From Pseudomonadota bacterium (GTDB lineage: Bacteria; Chloroflexota; UBA6077; JAJPHF01): 58,631 nucleotides of DNA. The stretch's first letter is position 1, and every line of letters starts with the position of its first letter. The position numbers and the translations under genes were made by a program. This document shows positions 48,847 through 58,631 of the stretch, piece after piece. The stretch spans positions 1 to 58,631 of the forward strand of contig JAJPHF010000023.1 in the NCBI GenBank assembly GCA_021325365.1. Reading direction: 5' to 3'. The notes beneath the pieces are model-generated. The model was not told the origin of the DNA and did not search any database. It worked only from the letters and a program-made list of their open reading frames with translations.

Positions 48847-49812
48847 CTAGACGCCCGCGGCCACTCGTCCCTCGACTTGGGGGCGGTATTTCGCGCACAG
48901 CTCCGTCCAGTAGGCGGCGCGCTGGCGCGCGCGCTCGTCCACGGCCGCGGGGATCTCCACGAACGGCGGGCGCAGCGGCCCGGGGTCGCAGTAGCCGGCG
49001 TAGCGGATGGAGATCTTGCGCGCCGTCTCGCGCCAGCTGAGGTTCGGCGGGCCGTCGCCGCCGGCGCTCAGCTCGAGGATGATCTGGCGCGCGGTGGCGG
49101 TGTCGCCCGCGGCGACGGCGTCGCGCAGCCGCAGCAGGGGCCACGGTCCCTGCCAGGCCTCGATGGACCAGCAGCCCGCCGCGCCGAGCGCCGCGAACGG
49201 ATAGTACTGGAGCTGGTTCACGAACACGCTGATCTTGCCGCCGGTGATCTCCTGGAGCCGCATCATGGCGCGCGGGTCGCGGTGGCTGTCCTTCATGGCT
49301 ACCACGTTGGGGACCTGGACCAGCTGACGGAAGGCGTCGACGGGCAGCGTGACGTTGTGCAGGTCGGGGTTGTGGTAGATCATGATCGCCAGGTCGGGGA
49401 ATAGCGCGCCGACGTCGCGGTAGAAGCGGACCGCGTTCTCGACCGTCGAGGGGAAGTAGAAGGGCACCCCGACGAGGACGCCCGCGGCGCCCGCGTCGCG
49501 CGCCACGCGCATCTTCTGGACCGCCTCGCGGCTATTCAGGGCGGTGCAGCCGATGAACAGCGGCACGCGCCCCGCCACGACCTCGACCGTCGCCCGCGCC
49601 AGCGCGGCGAACTCGTCGGGCAGCAGCGTGTGGAACTCGCCGAAGCTGCCGGTGGTGGCGATCACGTCGATGCCATCGGCGATGATGCGGTCCACGCCGG
49701 CCTTCAGGTTGTCCACGTCGATGGTGTGCGTAGCGTTGACGTCGGCGGCGTCCGGCGTGGCGAACGCCGGCATCATGGCCATCACGCCGTGCAGGTCCTG
49801 GGCGGTGAGCAT
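48847..49812 (-). CDS. DapA-superfamily aldolase, hydratase-aldolase (NahE-like) type
   Basis: A 321-residue TIM-barrel class I aldolase. The start MLTAQDLHGVMAMMPAFATP resembles the N-terminus of trans-o-hydroxybenzylidenepyruvate hydratase-aldolases. It has GSFGEFHTL at the carboxylate-binding loop, Tyr in IYHNPDLHNV and the Schiff-base Lys in VVAMKDSH. Such enzymes make or break a pyruvate aldol bond in aromatic-ring catabolism. AGAGGAG precedes ATG 49812. It is divergent from a binding lipoprotein. The substrate is inferred only from the family. Confidence 0.87.
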   Translation of the reverse strand: MLTAQDLHGVMAMMPAFATPDAADVNATHTIDVDNLKAGVDRIIADGIDVIATTGSFGEFHTLLPDEFAALARATVEVVAGRVPLFIGCTALNSREAVQKMRVARDAGAAGVLVGVPFYFPSTVENAVRFYRDVGALFPDLAIMIYHNPDLHNVTLPVDAFRQLVQVPNVVAMKDSHRDPRAMMRLQEITGGKISVFVNQLQYYPFAALGAAGCWSIEAWQGPWPLLRLRDAVAAGDTATARQIILELSAGGDGPPNLSWRETARKISIRYAGYCDPGPLRPPFVEIPAAVDERARQRAAYWTELCAKYRPQVEGRVAAGV

Positions 49813-49890
49813 CGCGCGCTCCTCTCTTGGTGGCGCCGCTAGCAGCCTACGCCGGCCGACCGAGTCGACGGCTCGGCGCGCGGCGCCCCA

Positions 49891-49919
49891 AGGATGGCAC
49901 CCCGCCGCGGCGCTGTCAA
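49891..49919 (-). promoter_or_regulatory. Probable promoter for the hydratase-aldolase gene
   Basis: A perfect TTGACA (minus strand; complement 49914-49919) with a weak CATCCT 17 bp downstream. It mirrors the opposite-strand promoter at 49987-50015. Confidence 0.4.
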
Positions 49920-49986
49920 CCGCCGGCTGGTCTTGAGCCGAGCGGCCGGGGGAGCCCGTGCGGACGCGGCCGGAGGGGAGGGCCGG

Positions 49987-50015
49987 TTGACAGCGGCAGC
50001 GCGCGGGCGGATGAT
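49987..50015 (+). promoter_or_regulatory. Probable promoter for the lipoprotein gene at 50113
   Basis: TTGACA at 49987-49992, 17-bp spacer, GATGAT at 50010-50015. The two opposite-facing TTGACA boxes are in inverted CGGTTGACA / TGTCAACCG context. Confidence 0.5.
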
Positions 50016-50112
50016 AGGCGTGCGTCGCGCCCGGCAGCTGCCCGGCCGCGCGCTGCCGCCGCGATAGCCAGCGTCCTGCCCCCGTGGGCGGGCCGCCCCT
50101 GGAGGGCGCCTC

Positions 50113-51240
50113 ATGGGTCGATACCGCGTGCCGCTGCGACTCGTCGGGCTGGTCGTGCTGCTCGCGATGGGTGGGGCGTGCGCGCCCGCGGCGCCGAGCG
50201 CTCCAGCGCCCGCGGCCCCCGCGCAGCCGGCCGCGAGCGCGCCCACAGCGGCGCCTGCCGCCGCGGCGGCCACGGCGGTCCCCACCGCCGCGCCGCAGCC
50301 GGCGACCGTGCGGGTGGGCATCCTGAACTCGGTCGGCGACGCGGCCTTCAGCATCGGTATCGAGAAAGGCTTCTACGCCGAGCAGGGCATCACCGTCGAG
50401 ACGGTGCCGTTCGACTCGGCGGTGCGGATGATCGCGCCGCTCGGGGCCGGCCAGCTCGAAGTCGGCCAGGGCGTGATCGGGGCGAGCGCGCTCAACGCCG
50501 TGGCCCGCGGCGTGGACGTGCGGGGCATCGCCGGGGCGTCGGGCAGCCCGCCGGGCCACGGCAACAACGCCTTCATTCTCCGCAAGGACCTGGCCGACCA
50601 GGTACACGGGCCGGCCGACTTGCGCGGACGGAAGGTCGGCATCGCCTCGACGGGCAACGGGGTGGAGATCGAGCTGGTGGACCTGCTGCAGCGCGGCGGG
50701 CTCACGCTCGCCGACGTGGAGCTGGTGCAGCTCAACTTCGGCGAGCAGGTGATCGCGCTGAGCAACGGGGGGATTGACCTCGCGCTCATCTCGGAGCCGT
50801 CGGCCACGCTCGCCCTGGACCGCGGCGTCGGGCAGCTGTGGATGCGCTCGGACGAGCTGATCCCGAACCACCTGACCTCGTTCATCTGGGCCGGGCCGCA
50901 CTTCGTGGCCCAGACCGACGTGGCGCAGCGCTTCATGGTGGCGGCGCTGAAGGGCGTGCGGCTGTACAACGACGCCTTCTTCAAGAACGACGCGGCGACG
51001 CGCGAGGAGCTGATCGACATCTTCACCAAGTACACGCCGGTGAAGGACCGTGACCTGTACAACCGGATGGTGTTCCAGGGATTCGATCCCGACGGGCGGA
51101 TCAACCGCGAGAGCGTCGAGCGCGACATGGCGTATTACGTGGCCACCGGCCAGATTCCGGGGCCGGTCGACCTGGACCGCCTGATCGACATGCGGTTCGC
51201 CGACTACGCGGTCAGCGTGCTGGGGCCTTATCCACGGTAG
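50113..51240 (+). CDS. ABC transporter substrate-binding lipoprotein, NMT1/SsuA-like
   Basis: A 375-residue protein with a lipoprotein signal (LVGLVVLLAMGGAC, lipid-attached Cys23), a long Ala/Pro/Thr linker and an NMT1-like domain: VGILNSVGDAAFSIGIEKGF, GITVETVPFDSAVRMIAPLG, QLEVGQGVIGASALNAVARG. It is closely similar to the protein at 2006-3148 (both have VKDxxLYxRMVF and a GPY ending), so the two are paralogues. No transporter partners are present. It is divergent from the hydratase-aldolase and upstream of the molybdenum hydroxylase, so an aromatic or carboxylated ligand is possible. Confidence 0.88.
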   Translation: MGRYRVPLRLVGLVVLLAMGGACAPAAPSAPAPAAPAQPAASAPTAAPAAAAATAVPTAAPQPATVRVGILNSVGDAAFSIGIEKGFYAEQGITVETVPFDSAVRMIAPLGAGQLEVGQGVIGASALNAVARGVDVRGIAGASGSPPGHGNNAFILRKDLADQVHGPADLRGRKVGIASTGNGVEIELVDLLQRGGLTLADVELVQLNFGEQVIALSNGGIDLALISEPSATLALDRGVGQLWMRSDELIPNHLTSFIWAGPHFVAQTDVAQRFMVAALKGVRLYNDAFFKNDAATREELIDIFTKYTPVKDRDLYNRMVFQGFDPDGRINRESVERDMAYYVATGQIPGPVDLDRLIDMRFADYAVSVLGPYPR

Positions 51241-51253
51241 GGAATGGAGGATA

Positions 51254-51278
51254 GGGGTAGGGGATGCCCCCCTACCCC
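51254..51278 (+). terminator. 10-bp-stem hairpin after the lipoprotein gene
   Basis: GGGGTAGGGG at 51254-51263 and CCCCTACCCC at 51269-51278, 13 nt after the stop. No T-tract. Confidence 0.55.
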
Positions 51279-51300
51279 GCCCGCGGCCCCGCGCGAGTGG

Positions 51301-51306
51301 TATCAT
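51301..51306 (+). promoter_or_regulatory. Possible -10 box (TATCAT)
   Basis: GGTATCATTTGCCGC lies 30 bp before ATG 51337, partly matching the recurrent -10 pattern, which gives the hydroxylase gene its own start. Confidence 0.35.
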
Positions 51307-51336
51307 TTGCCGCATTCCCGCGCAGGAGAGAGCCGC

Positions 51337-53823
51337 ATGGTCGAGCATGCCCCCCACGCGAATGGCGCCGGCTACGTTGGGCAGCCGGTGCGCGCCCTGG
51401 AGGCCGAGCGCTACATCACCGGCCGCGCGCAGTACGTGGACGACATCTCGCTGCCCGACATGCTCCATGCCGCCTTCCTGCGCAGCCCGCACGCGCACGC
51501 CTATCTGCGCGCCGTCGACGCGAGCGCCGCGCGCGAGCGCGCCGACGTGGCCGCGGTGCTGACGGGCGCCGAGGCGCAGGCGCGCACGGCGCGGCTGGCC
51601 ACGCCGCTGAACGTGCCGGGCTACCGCGACTGCGGCGCCTGGTGCCTGGCCGTGGACAAGGTGCGCTTCGTGGGCGAGCCGATCGCCATCATCGCGGCCG
51701 AGAGCCGCTACGCCGCGGAGGATGCCGCCGAGGCAATCGTCGTGGACTACGAGCCGCTGGCGGCCGTGACCGACCCGGAGGCGGCGCTGCTGCCCGACGC
51801 GCCGCTATTGTACCCGGAGCTGGGCGAGAACGCGCTGGTCCACGCCGCGTTCGAGGGCGGCGAGCCGGACGCCCAGTTCGCGCGGGCGGACTTCGTGATC
51901 CGCGAGACGTTCTACACGCAGCGCCAGAACGCGAACCCGCTGGAGACGCGCGGGCTGGTCGCGTCGTACGACAAGCGCGCCGACCAGCTTACCGTGTGGG
52001 CGTCGACGCAGGGGCCGCACCTGATGCGCACGGCGCTCGCGGAGTTCCTGCGCTTCCCCGAGAACCGCATCCGCGTCATCGCGCCCGACGTGGGCGGCGG
52101 CTTCGGCACAAAGATGCTCGTGTACCCGGAGGACGTGGCGGTGTGCCTGCTGGCGCTGCACCTCGGGCGGCCGGTGAAGTGGGTCGAGGACCGCCGCGAG
52201 CACCTGCTAGCCGCCTGCAACGCGCGCGAGCAGGTCCACCAGGTGGAGGCGGCGGCCAGCCGCGACGGCCGGCTGCTCGCCATCCGCGACCGCCTGCTGA
52301 GCGACGCGGGCGCCTACTCGACCTGGCCGACGACCGGCGCGATGGAGGCGATGCAGGCTGGCAAGCTGCTGCCGGGACCGTATCGCCTGCGCCACTTCCG
52401 CTGGGAGTCGGTGGGCGTGCTGACGAACAAGGCGCCGATCGGCCCGTACCGGGCCGTGTCGCGGCCGTCGGGCAACTTCGTCATCGAGAGCCTGCTGGAG
52501 CGCATCGCGCAGGAGATCGGCGCGGACCCGGCCGAGGTGCGGCGCAAGAACCTGGTGCAGCCGGAGGACTTCCCGTACGACGCGATCACCAACCTGACCT
52601 ACGACAGCGGGAGCTTCGTGGAGGCGTTCGACCGCGCGCTGGAGATCATCGACTACCAGGGCCTGCGCAAGCAGCAGGCGGCGTGGCGCGCGCAGGGGCG
52701 CAAGGTGGGCATCGGCACGGCCTGCTACACGGAGCTGTCGGCGCAGGGCTCGGCGTCGTTCCGCTCGCGCGGCGTGGCGAACCTGTCGGGCTGGGACTCG
52801 GCGACGGTGCGCGTCGAGCCGACGGGCACCGTGACGCTGTCGGTGGGCGTGTCGTCGCACGGCCAGAGCCACGAGACGAGCCTGGCGCAGGTGGCGGCCG
52901 ACGAGCTGGGGGTGGACCTGGGCGCGGTGACCGTGCTGCACGGCGACACGGGCGCGCAGCCCTACGGCATGGGCACCTGGGCCAGCCGCAGCGCGGTGGC
53001 CGGCGGCGGCGCGACGATCATCGCCTGCCGCGCGCTGAAGGAGAAGATCCTGGCGATTGCCGCGCACCTGCTGGAGGCGCCGGCCGCCGACCTGGAGGTG
53101 CAGCACGGCGAGATCGCCGTGCGCGGCACCCCCGACCGCCGCCTGAGCTTCGAGGAGGTCGCCCGCGTCGCTTACTACCAGATCCACCGGCTGCCCGAGG
53201 ACGTCGATCCGGGGCTGGAGACGACCCGCCGCTACGACCCGCCGCTCGGCACGTTCTCGAACGGCGCGCAGGCGGCGCTCGTCGAGGTGGACCCCGAGAC
53301 GGGCCAGATCAAGGTGCTGCGCTACGTGATCGTGGAGGACTGCGGCCGGGCGATCAACCCGCGGGTGGTGGCGGGGCAGGTCCACGGCGGCGCGGCGCAG
53401 GGGCTGGCGGGCGCACTCTACGAGGAGGTGCGCTACGACGAGAACGGCCAGCTGCTGAGCGGCAGCTTTATGGACTACCTGATGCCGACCGCCGGCGAGG
53501 TGCCGGCCTTCGAGCTAGACACGCTGCACACGCCCTCGCCGATCACGATGGGCGGCTTCAAGGGCATGGGCGAGGGGGGGGCCATCTCGCCGCCCGCGGT
53601 GATGGCCAACGCCGTGTGCGACGCGCTGGCGCCGCTGCCCGTGCGCCTGGTGCGGATGCCGCTCACGCCCGAGCGCGTGCTCGACGCGATCGCCGCGGCC
53701 GAGCGCGCGCCCGCCGCGCAGACGGCGCCCCACACCGACCCGGCGGTCGCCGCGGCGATGGAGCGCGGCGCTGAGCTGGGCACCGCCAACGACCCGCCCG
53801 TCGACCCGATCGAGAGCGTGTAG
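51337..53823 (+). CDS. Xanthine dehydrogenase-family molybdopterin-binding subunit (CoxL-like)
   Basis: An 828-residue molybdenum hydroxylase large subunit. The N-terminal aldehyde-oxidase-like domain has GQPVRALEAERYITGRAQYV, then DVGGGFGTKM for cofactor binding, GPYRAVSRPSGNFVIESLLE near residue 372 and the catalytic Glu in GFKGMGEGGAISPPAVMANA. It hydroxylates an aldehyde or aromatic heterocycle, or a related substrate. Form I CODH is excluded because the AYXCSFR loop is absent. The loop reads YRAVSRPSG instead of the common YRGAGRPE. The FAD and 2Fe-2S subunits are not adjacent. Confidence 0.9.
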   Translation: MVEHAPHANGAGYVGQPVRALEAERYITGRAQYVDDISLPDMLHAAFLRSPHAHAYLRAVDASAARERADVAAVLTGAEAQARTARLATPLNVPGYRDCGAWCLAVDKVRFVGEPIAIIAAESRYAAEDAAEAIVVDYEPLAAVTDPEAALLPDAPLLYPELGENALVHAAFEGGEPDAQFARADFVIRETFYTQRQNANPLETRGLVASYDKRADQLTVWASTQGPHLMRTALAEFLRFPENRIRVIAPDVGGGFGTKMLVYPEDVAVCLLALHLGRPVKWVEDRREHLLAACNAREQVHQVEAAASRDGRLLAIRDRLLSDAGAYSTWPTTGAMEAMQAGKLLPGPYRLRHFRWESVGVLTNKAPIGPYRAVSRPSGNFVIESLLERIAQEIGADPAEVRRKNLVQPEDFPYDAITNLTYDSGSFVEAFDRALEIIDYQGLRKQQAAWRAQGRKVGIGTACYTELSAQGSASFRSRGVANLSGWDSATVRVEPTGTVTLSVGVSSHGQSHETSLAQVAADELGVDLGAVTVLHGDTGAQPYGMGTWASRSAVAGGGATIIACRALKEKILAIAAHLLEAPAADLEVQHGEIAVRGTPDRRLSFEEVARVAYYQIHRLPEDVDPGLETTRRYDPPLGTFSNGAQAALVEVDPETGQIKVLRYVIVEDCGRAINPRVVAGQVHGGAAQGLAGALYEEVRYDENGQLLSGSFMDYLMPTAGEVPAFELDTLHTPSPITMGGFKGMGEGGAISPPAVMANAVCDALAPLPVRLVRMPLTPERVLDAIAAAERAPAAQTAPHTDPAVAAAMERGAELGTANDPPVDPIESV

Positions 53824-53886
53824 GCCCGAGTATACGCTGGCCTGGCGGGCGGGGCACCGAGCCTTCGGCCCCGGCGCGTACTGCGC

Positions 53887-53989
53887 CGGCCGGGCGGCCG
53901 GGACGGCCGCGCTCCCAGACGGCCGGCGTGGGAGCGTGTCGGCATGGCGGGCGCCGCGGCCGGGCGGCCGGCACGGCCGCGGTCGCAGA
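53887..53989. repeat. Two copies of a family B-like repeat
   Basis: Units at 53887-53919 and 53958-53989 share GGCCGGGCGGCCGGGACGGC or GGCCGGGCGGCCGGCACGGC and a CGCGCTCCC/GGTCGCAG arm. They fill 53824-54034, where I see no gene. Confidence 0.6.
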
Positions 53990-54034
53990 GCGGCGGGGCT
54001 AGGCAGTAGGGAGGCGGACCACGGAGAGGCGGCG

Positions 54035-54595
54035 ATGGCGATTACGAAGCAGCGGCTAACCCTGGAGGAGTTCCTGGCGCTGCCCGAGGAGAAGCCGGCG
54101 CTCGAATACGAGGACGGCGAGGTGACTCAGAAGGTGGCTCCGAAGGGGCAGCACAGCGTCCTCCAGTGGCGGATCGCCGAGCTTATCAACGACGCGACGC
54201 GGCCGGGGAAGGTGGCGCTGGCGCTGCCGGAGCTTCGCAGCACCTATGCTCGGACGTCACGCGTGCCGGATATCTCCGTGTACACCTGGGAGCGGATCCC
54301 CACGGACGCTCGGGGCCGGATCGCGGATGACTTCTTCGAGCCACCGGACATCGCCATCGAGATCGTATCGCCGGGGCAAAGCGTCAACCGGCTGGTGCGG
54401 CGCTGCCTCTCGTTCGTGGCGCACGGCGTCAGAGCGGCGCTGCTGGTCGATCCGCGGGACGAGTCGGTCCTCCTCTTCGTTCCCGGGGCGGCTCCCGTGC
54501 CGCTCGGGCGAGATGACGTGATCGATCTAACGAGCGTTGTGGCGGGGCTCGAGATTCGCGTCGACGACGTGTTCGCCGCGCTCGAGCTCCGGTAG
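54035..54595 (+). CDS. Uma2-family endonuclease-like protein
   Basis: A 186-residue protein with the Uma2 layout: LTLEEFLALPEEKPALEYED, then VPDISVYTWERIP with the Asp metal ligand, and PPDIAIEIVSPGQSVNRLVR with the Glu. The Lys/Gln after the central motif is not certain. Uma2 proteins have a PD-(D/E)XK nuclease fold but their natural role is unknown; they expand in cyanobacteria and Chloroflexota. ATG 54035 follows a GAGAGGCGGCG ribosome site. No antitoxin-like partner is seen next to it. Confidence 0.85.
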   Translation: MAITKQRLTLEEFLALPEEKPALEYEDGEVTQKVAPKGQHSVLQWRIAELINDATRPGKVALALPELRSTYARTSRVPDISVYTWERIPTDARGRIADDFFEPPDIAIEIVSPGQSVNRLVRRCLSFVAHGVRAALLVDPRDESVLLFVPGAAPVPLGRDDVIDLTSVVAGLEIRVDDVFAALELR

Positions 54596-54722
54596 GGGCT
54601 TGGGCCCTCGCGGGTCATCTCGCTCGGCGACTGGCGCTACGCGGCCACCGCGCGGCTGTCATCAGGGCCGCCGCCCGTCGGCGGGGCCTACCCGCGCTCG
54701 CAGGGGAGGCAGCCGCTTGCGC

Positions 54723-54878
54723 CTACTGGGCGGTCTTCCAGTCGAGGTAGGCCGCGAGCCATTGGCTGGCGTTGCGGTCCTTGCCCGGCCACGGACAGCC
54801 GTAGATCGCCTCCCAGAGCCGCACCCAGCCGTCGTAGATCGAGTGGGTAGGAGTTTTCGTGACGTTCGCCTGGTTCAT
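54723..54878 (-). CDS. Small 51-residue protein, unknown
   Basis: A short coding frame with a GAGAGGAC ribosome site before ATG 54878. It contains TKTPTHSIYDGWVRLWEAIY, then GCPWPGKDRN and WLAAYLDWKTAQ, rich in Trp and Tyr and with sequence character unlike the surrounding repeats. Trp-rich amphipathic helices suggest a small folded or membrane-surface peptide. The family is not recognised. The rest of 54596-55135 shows a family B-like repeat at 54672-54712 and nothing else. Confidence 0.5.
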   Translation of the reverse strand: MNQANVTKTPTHSIYDGWVRLWEAIYGCPWPGKDRNASQWLAAYLDWKTAQ

Positions 54879-55135
54879 CGCGGTATGTCCTCTCCCGGGA
54901 CCCAGCCCGATGTCGGCGTCCCGCCCGCGGTACGTCTTCGTGAGGGAGCGGGACGCCGGTCGACCGTCGTGGCGTCTCACCGCCACACGTCCAACGTAAT
55001 CGCCGGGCGGTTTCTCGCCGAGGGCCGCGCCGCCCTACTGCGCCAGCCGAAAGTCGGGCCGGCGGGGCGACGATCGTACCGGTCCTGGGCTTGCCTAGCG
55101 CGGCGTGCGGCGACGGGCCGCGGAAGGGAGACAGG

Positions 55136-55570
55136 GTGCCGATCGACAAGTCGGGCGAATGGTGGAAGGGATCAGAGTACGCTGATCTGCAGGAGTATTT
55201 AGGGCTGCTCGACACGGAAGGTTACCTTGTCGAGAGGGTCGTCCAGAGTGTTTGCACTTGCGGTGGCATCGTTTTTCGCTTGCAAGCAGACGCGGAGCAG
55301 GGCTGCGCGGCGCGAACGTGCGTGACGTGCAGCGCAAGGGCCTTTATCTGCGACAGCGGTGACTATTGGGGCGAGGCCGAGCCGGAATGGGTCAGGTGCT
55401 CGTGCGGATCGGAGCGCTTCGAGATCGGCGTTGGCTTTGCCTTTCGCGCGGACGGCGACGTTCGCTGGATCACGATCGGCGTGCGGTGTACCGCTTGCGG
55501 CGTGCTCGGCAGGCCGGTCGACTGGAAGATCGATTACGGCCCGACCGCTCACTTGCTGCAGCAGGCTTGA
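55136..55570 (+). CDS. Conserved zinc-ribbon-like protein of unknown function
   Basis: A 144-residue protein started by GTG 55136 (AAGGGAG upstream). It contains four CxxC-type pairs: CTCGG, CVTCS, CSCGS and CTACG. That is enough for two zinc ribbons. An acidic/aromatic DSGDYWGEAEPEW lies between them. The start PIDKSGEWWKGSEYADLQEY recalls a conserved actinobacterial hypothetical family. Its role is unknown; nucleic acid or protein binding is possible. Confidence 0.7.
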   Translation: MPIDKSGEWWKGSEYADLQEYLGLLDTEGYLVERVVQSVCTCGGIVFRLQADAEQGCAARTCVTCSARAFICDSGDYWGEAEPEWVRCSCGSERFEIGVGFAFRADGDVRWITIGVRCTACGVLGRPVDWKIDYGPTAHLLQQA

Positions 55571-55591
55571 GCTAGCGCGTCCCGCCGCTAG
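55570..55591. terminator. Small hairpin between convergent genes
   Basis: GCTAGCG at 55570-55576 and CGCTAGC at 55585-55591 form a 7-bp stem with an 8-nt loop. It sits exactly between the converging zinc-ribbon and VOC gene ends and may serve both. No T-tract. Confidence 0.4.
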
Positions 55592-56130
55592 CGATGAGCC
55601 GCGGGGACGGGCGGGAGGCGCTGGCCGCGGACGGGGTTGGCGACGGCCTCTTCGAGGGTGAACGCCTGGCGCCACTCGCTGGAAGGGCGCACGTGGCCGT
55701 CGGTGCCGACCTGGTCGAGGTTCCAGTAGATCTCCAGGTTGTTGCCGTCGGGATCGAGGAACTCGACCGCGATCTGGCAGCCGGCGCGGCGGCGGCCCTC
55801 GAAGACGATGGGCACGTCGTGCTGGCGCAGCACGTCGCGCGCGGCGAAGACCTCGTCGAGGGTGGCGACCTCGAAGGCGAAGTGGTTGAGCGAGCTGGCG
55901 CGCTCGGGGTGGCCGGCGCCGACGAGCGCGACCGTGTGGTGGTCGGTGGCGCAGCGGAGGAAGACCATGCCGCCCGGCACCAGCGTCTCCGGGTAGCGGT
56001 CGCTCACCTGAAAGCCGAGGACCTCGGTGTAGAACCGCTCGGACGCTGCCAGGTCCTTGCAGTTGAGCACGACGTGCCCCAGGCGGCGGATCTGGAACGG
56101 CAGCAGGGGGCGAAGCTCCTGATCGGACAT
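55588..56130 (-). CDS. VOC-family (glyoxalase/extradiol dioxygenase) protein
   Basis: A 180-residue protein with two beta-alpha-beta-beta-beta modules. RLGHVVLNCKDLAASERFYT has the first metal His, SLNHFAFEVATLDEVFAARD the second and DPDGNNLEIYW the Glu. This matches extradiol dioxygenase-like or glyoxalase-like VOC proteins. Position suggests aromatic or aldehyde metabolism along with the other catabolic genes. The substrate is not predictable. The start at 56130 is followed by MSDQELRPLLPFQ and has GAGGGGAGG upstream. Confidence 0.88.
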   Translation of the reverse strand: MSDQELRPLLPFQIRRLGHVVLNCKDLAASERFYTEVLGFQVSDRYPETLVPGGMVFLRCATDHHTVALVGAGHPERASSLNHFAFEVATLDEVFAARDVLRQHDVPIVFEGRRRAGCQIAVEFLDPDGNNLEIYWNLDQVGTDGHVRPSSEWRQAFTLEEAVANPVRGQRLPPVPAAHR

Positions 56131-56186
56131 CGGTCCTCCCCTCTAGCGAGTGGCATCCCTGGCGGAAAGCGCAGGCTGGCTCCGCC

Positions 56187-56358
56187 ACGGGGCGGCAGGG
56201 GACAAGCCCCTGCCCTACCTCATGATTGCCGTAATTGCAGGTGCCAGCTACCCGGCCGGGCGGCAGGGGACGAGCCCCTGCCCGACGACGTATTCGCTAG
56301 CCCGGCCGGTGTTAGCAGCGCCGGCCGGGCGGCGGGGGACGAGCCCCTGCCCTACGAC
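56187..56358. repeat. Three copies of family A repeat
   Basis: Units at 56187-56220, 56253-56288 and 56321-56358 share GGCGGCAGGGGACRAGCCCC then TGCCCTACC or TGCCCGACGAC. They occupy the whole gap between leuS and the VOC gene (56131-56366). Each can form a stem. Confidence 0.75.
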
Positions 56359-56366
56359 TTCATCGC

Positions 56367-58631
<2,265 letters not shown>

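Noticed and set aside
51337..53823. Carbon monoxide dehydrogenase (form I CoxL)
   Set aside because: The AYXCSFR active-site loop is absent, and the medium and small subunits are missing nearby.

Overview
The window looks like a chromosomal segment of a very GC-rich, non-phototrophic bacterium, most plausibly Chloroflexota. This rests on gene content and style: a KaiB/KaiC cluster outside cyanobacteria, several NMT1/SsuA-like binding lipoproteins, DrrAB-type ABC exporters, LytS/LytTR signalling, and many GC-rich palindromic repeats of the kind seen in that phylum. No rRNA or ribosomal protein gene is present to confirm it. Genes are densely packed on both strands in short operons.

Layout. 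1-1.5 kb: end of an unknown gene and a decayed IS4-type insertion sequence. 2-7.5 kb: an orphan binding lipoprotein, a small glycogen-binding-domain protein, an ABC-2 exporter pair and an RlpA-like secreted protein. 8.1-15.4 kb: a DNA-processing cluster with a helical protein, a 1245-residue Cas4/AddB-type nuclease fused to a superfamily 1 helicase (Dna2-like), and RecD2. 15.5-15.8 kb: tRNA-Leu(GAG) and tRNA-Val(TAC). 16-26 kb: SRPBCC protein, a DrrAB-like exporter, an Asp/Glu racemase-superfamily enzyme, CutA, two MFS transporters, a DsbA-like oxidoreductase, a BON protein and a receiver protein. 26.3-30.5 kb: an operon of DUF485 protein, acetate/pyruvate-type symporter, LytS-type kinase and LytTR regulator. 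30.6-35.1 kb: two convergent binding lipoproteins followed by an alpha/beta hydrolase, a class II aldolase and a flavin reductase. 35.1-39.5 kb: GlcF-GlcD, a sulfurtransferase and a Cys-containing unknown. 39.7-44.0 kb: a LysM/NlpC/SH3/lysozyme-like wall enzyme, a glycoside hydrolase, 37-bp tandem repeats and a DUF559-like protein. 44.2-48.7 kb: a clock-like operon. 48.8-58.6 kb: a hydratase-aldolase, a binding lipoprotein, a lone molybdenum hydroxylase large subunit, a Uma2 nuclease, small unknowns, a VOC protein and most of leuS.

The most notable system is at 44208-48733. Its five genes encode a receiver protein whose last ~95 residues resemble the KaiC-binding C-terminal domain of KaiA, then KaiB, KaiC, a PAS histidine kinase and a stand-alone receiver. 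The first three overlap by 4 bp and the fourth follows 3 bp after kaiC. This would be an input-oscillator-output set in one operon, with a KaiA-like protein where none is normally expected.

The second theme is repeats inside genes. Palindromic repeat families that are common between genes here also occur in frame inside three essential or repair genes: the Dna2-like protein (twice), RecD2 and LeuRS. In each case they fall in a loop or linker, which suggests repeat insertion tolerated as extra peptide.
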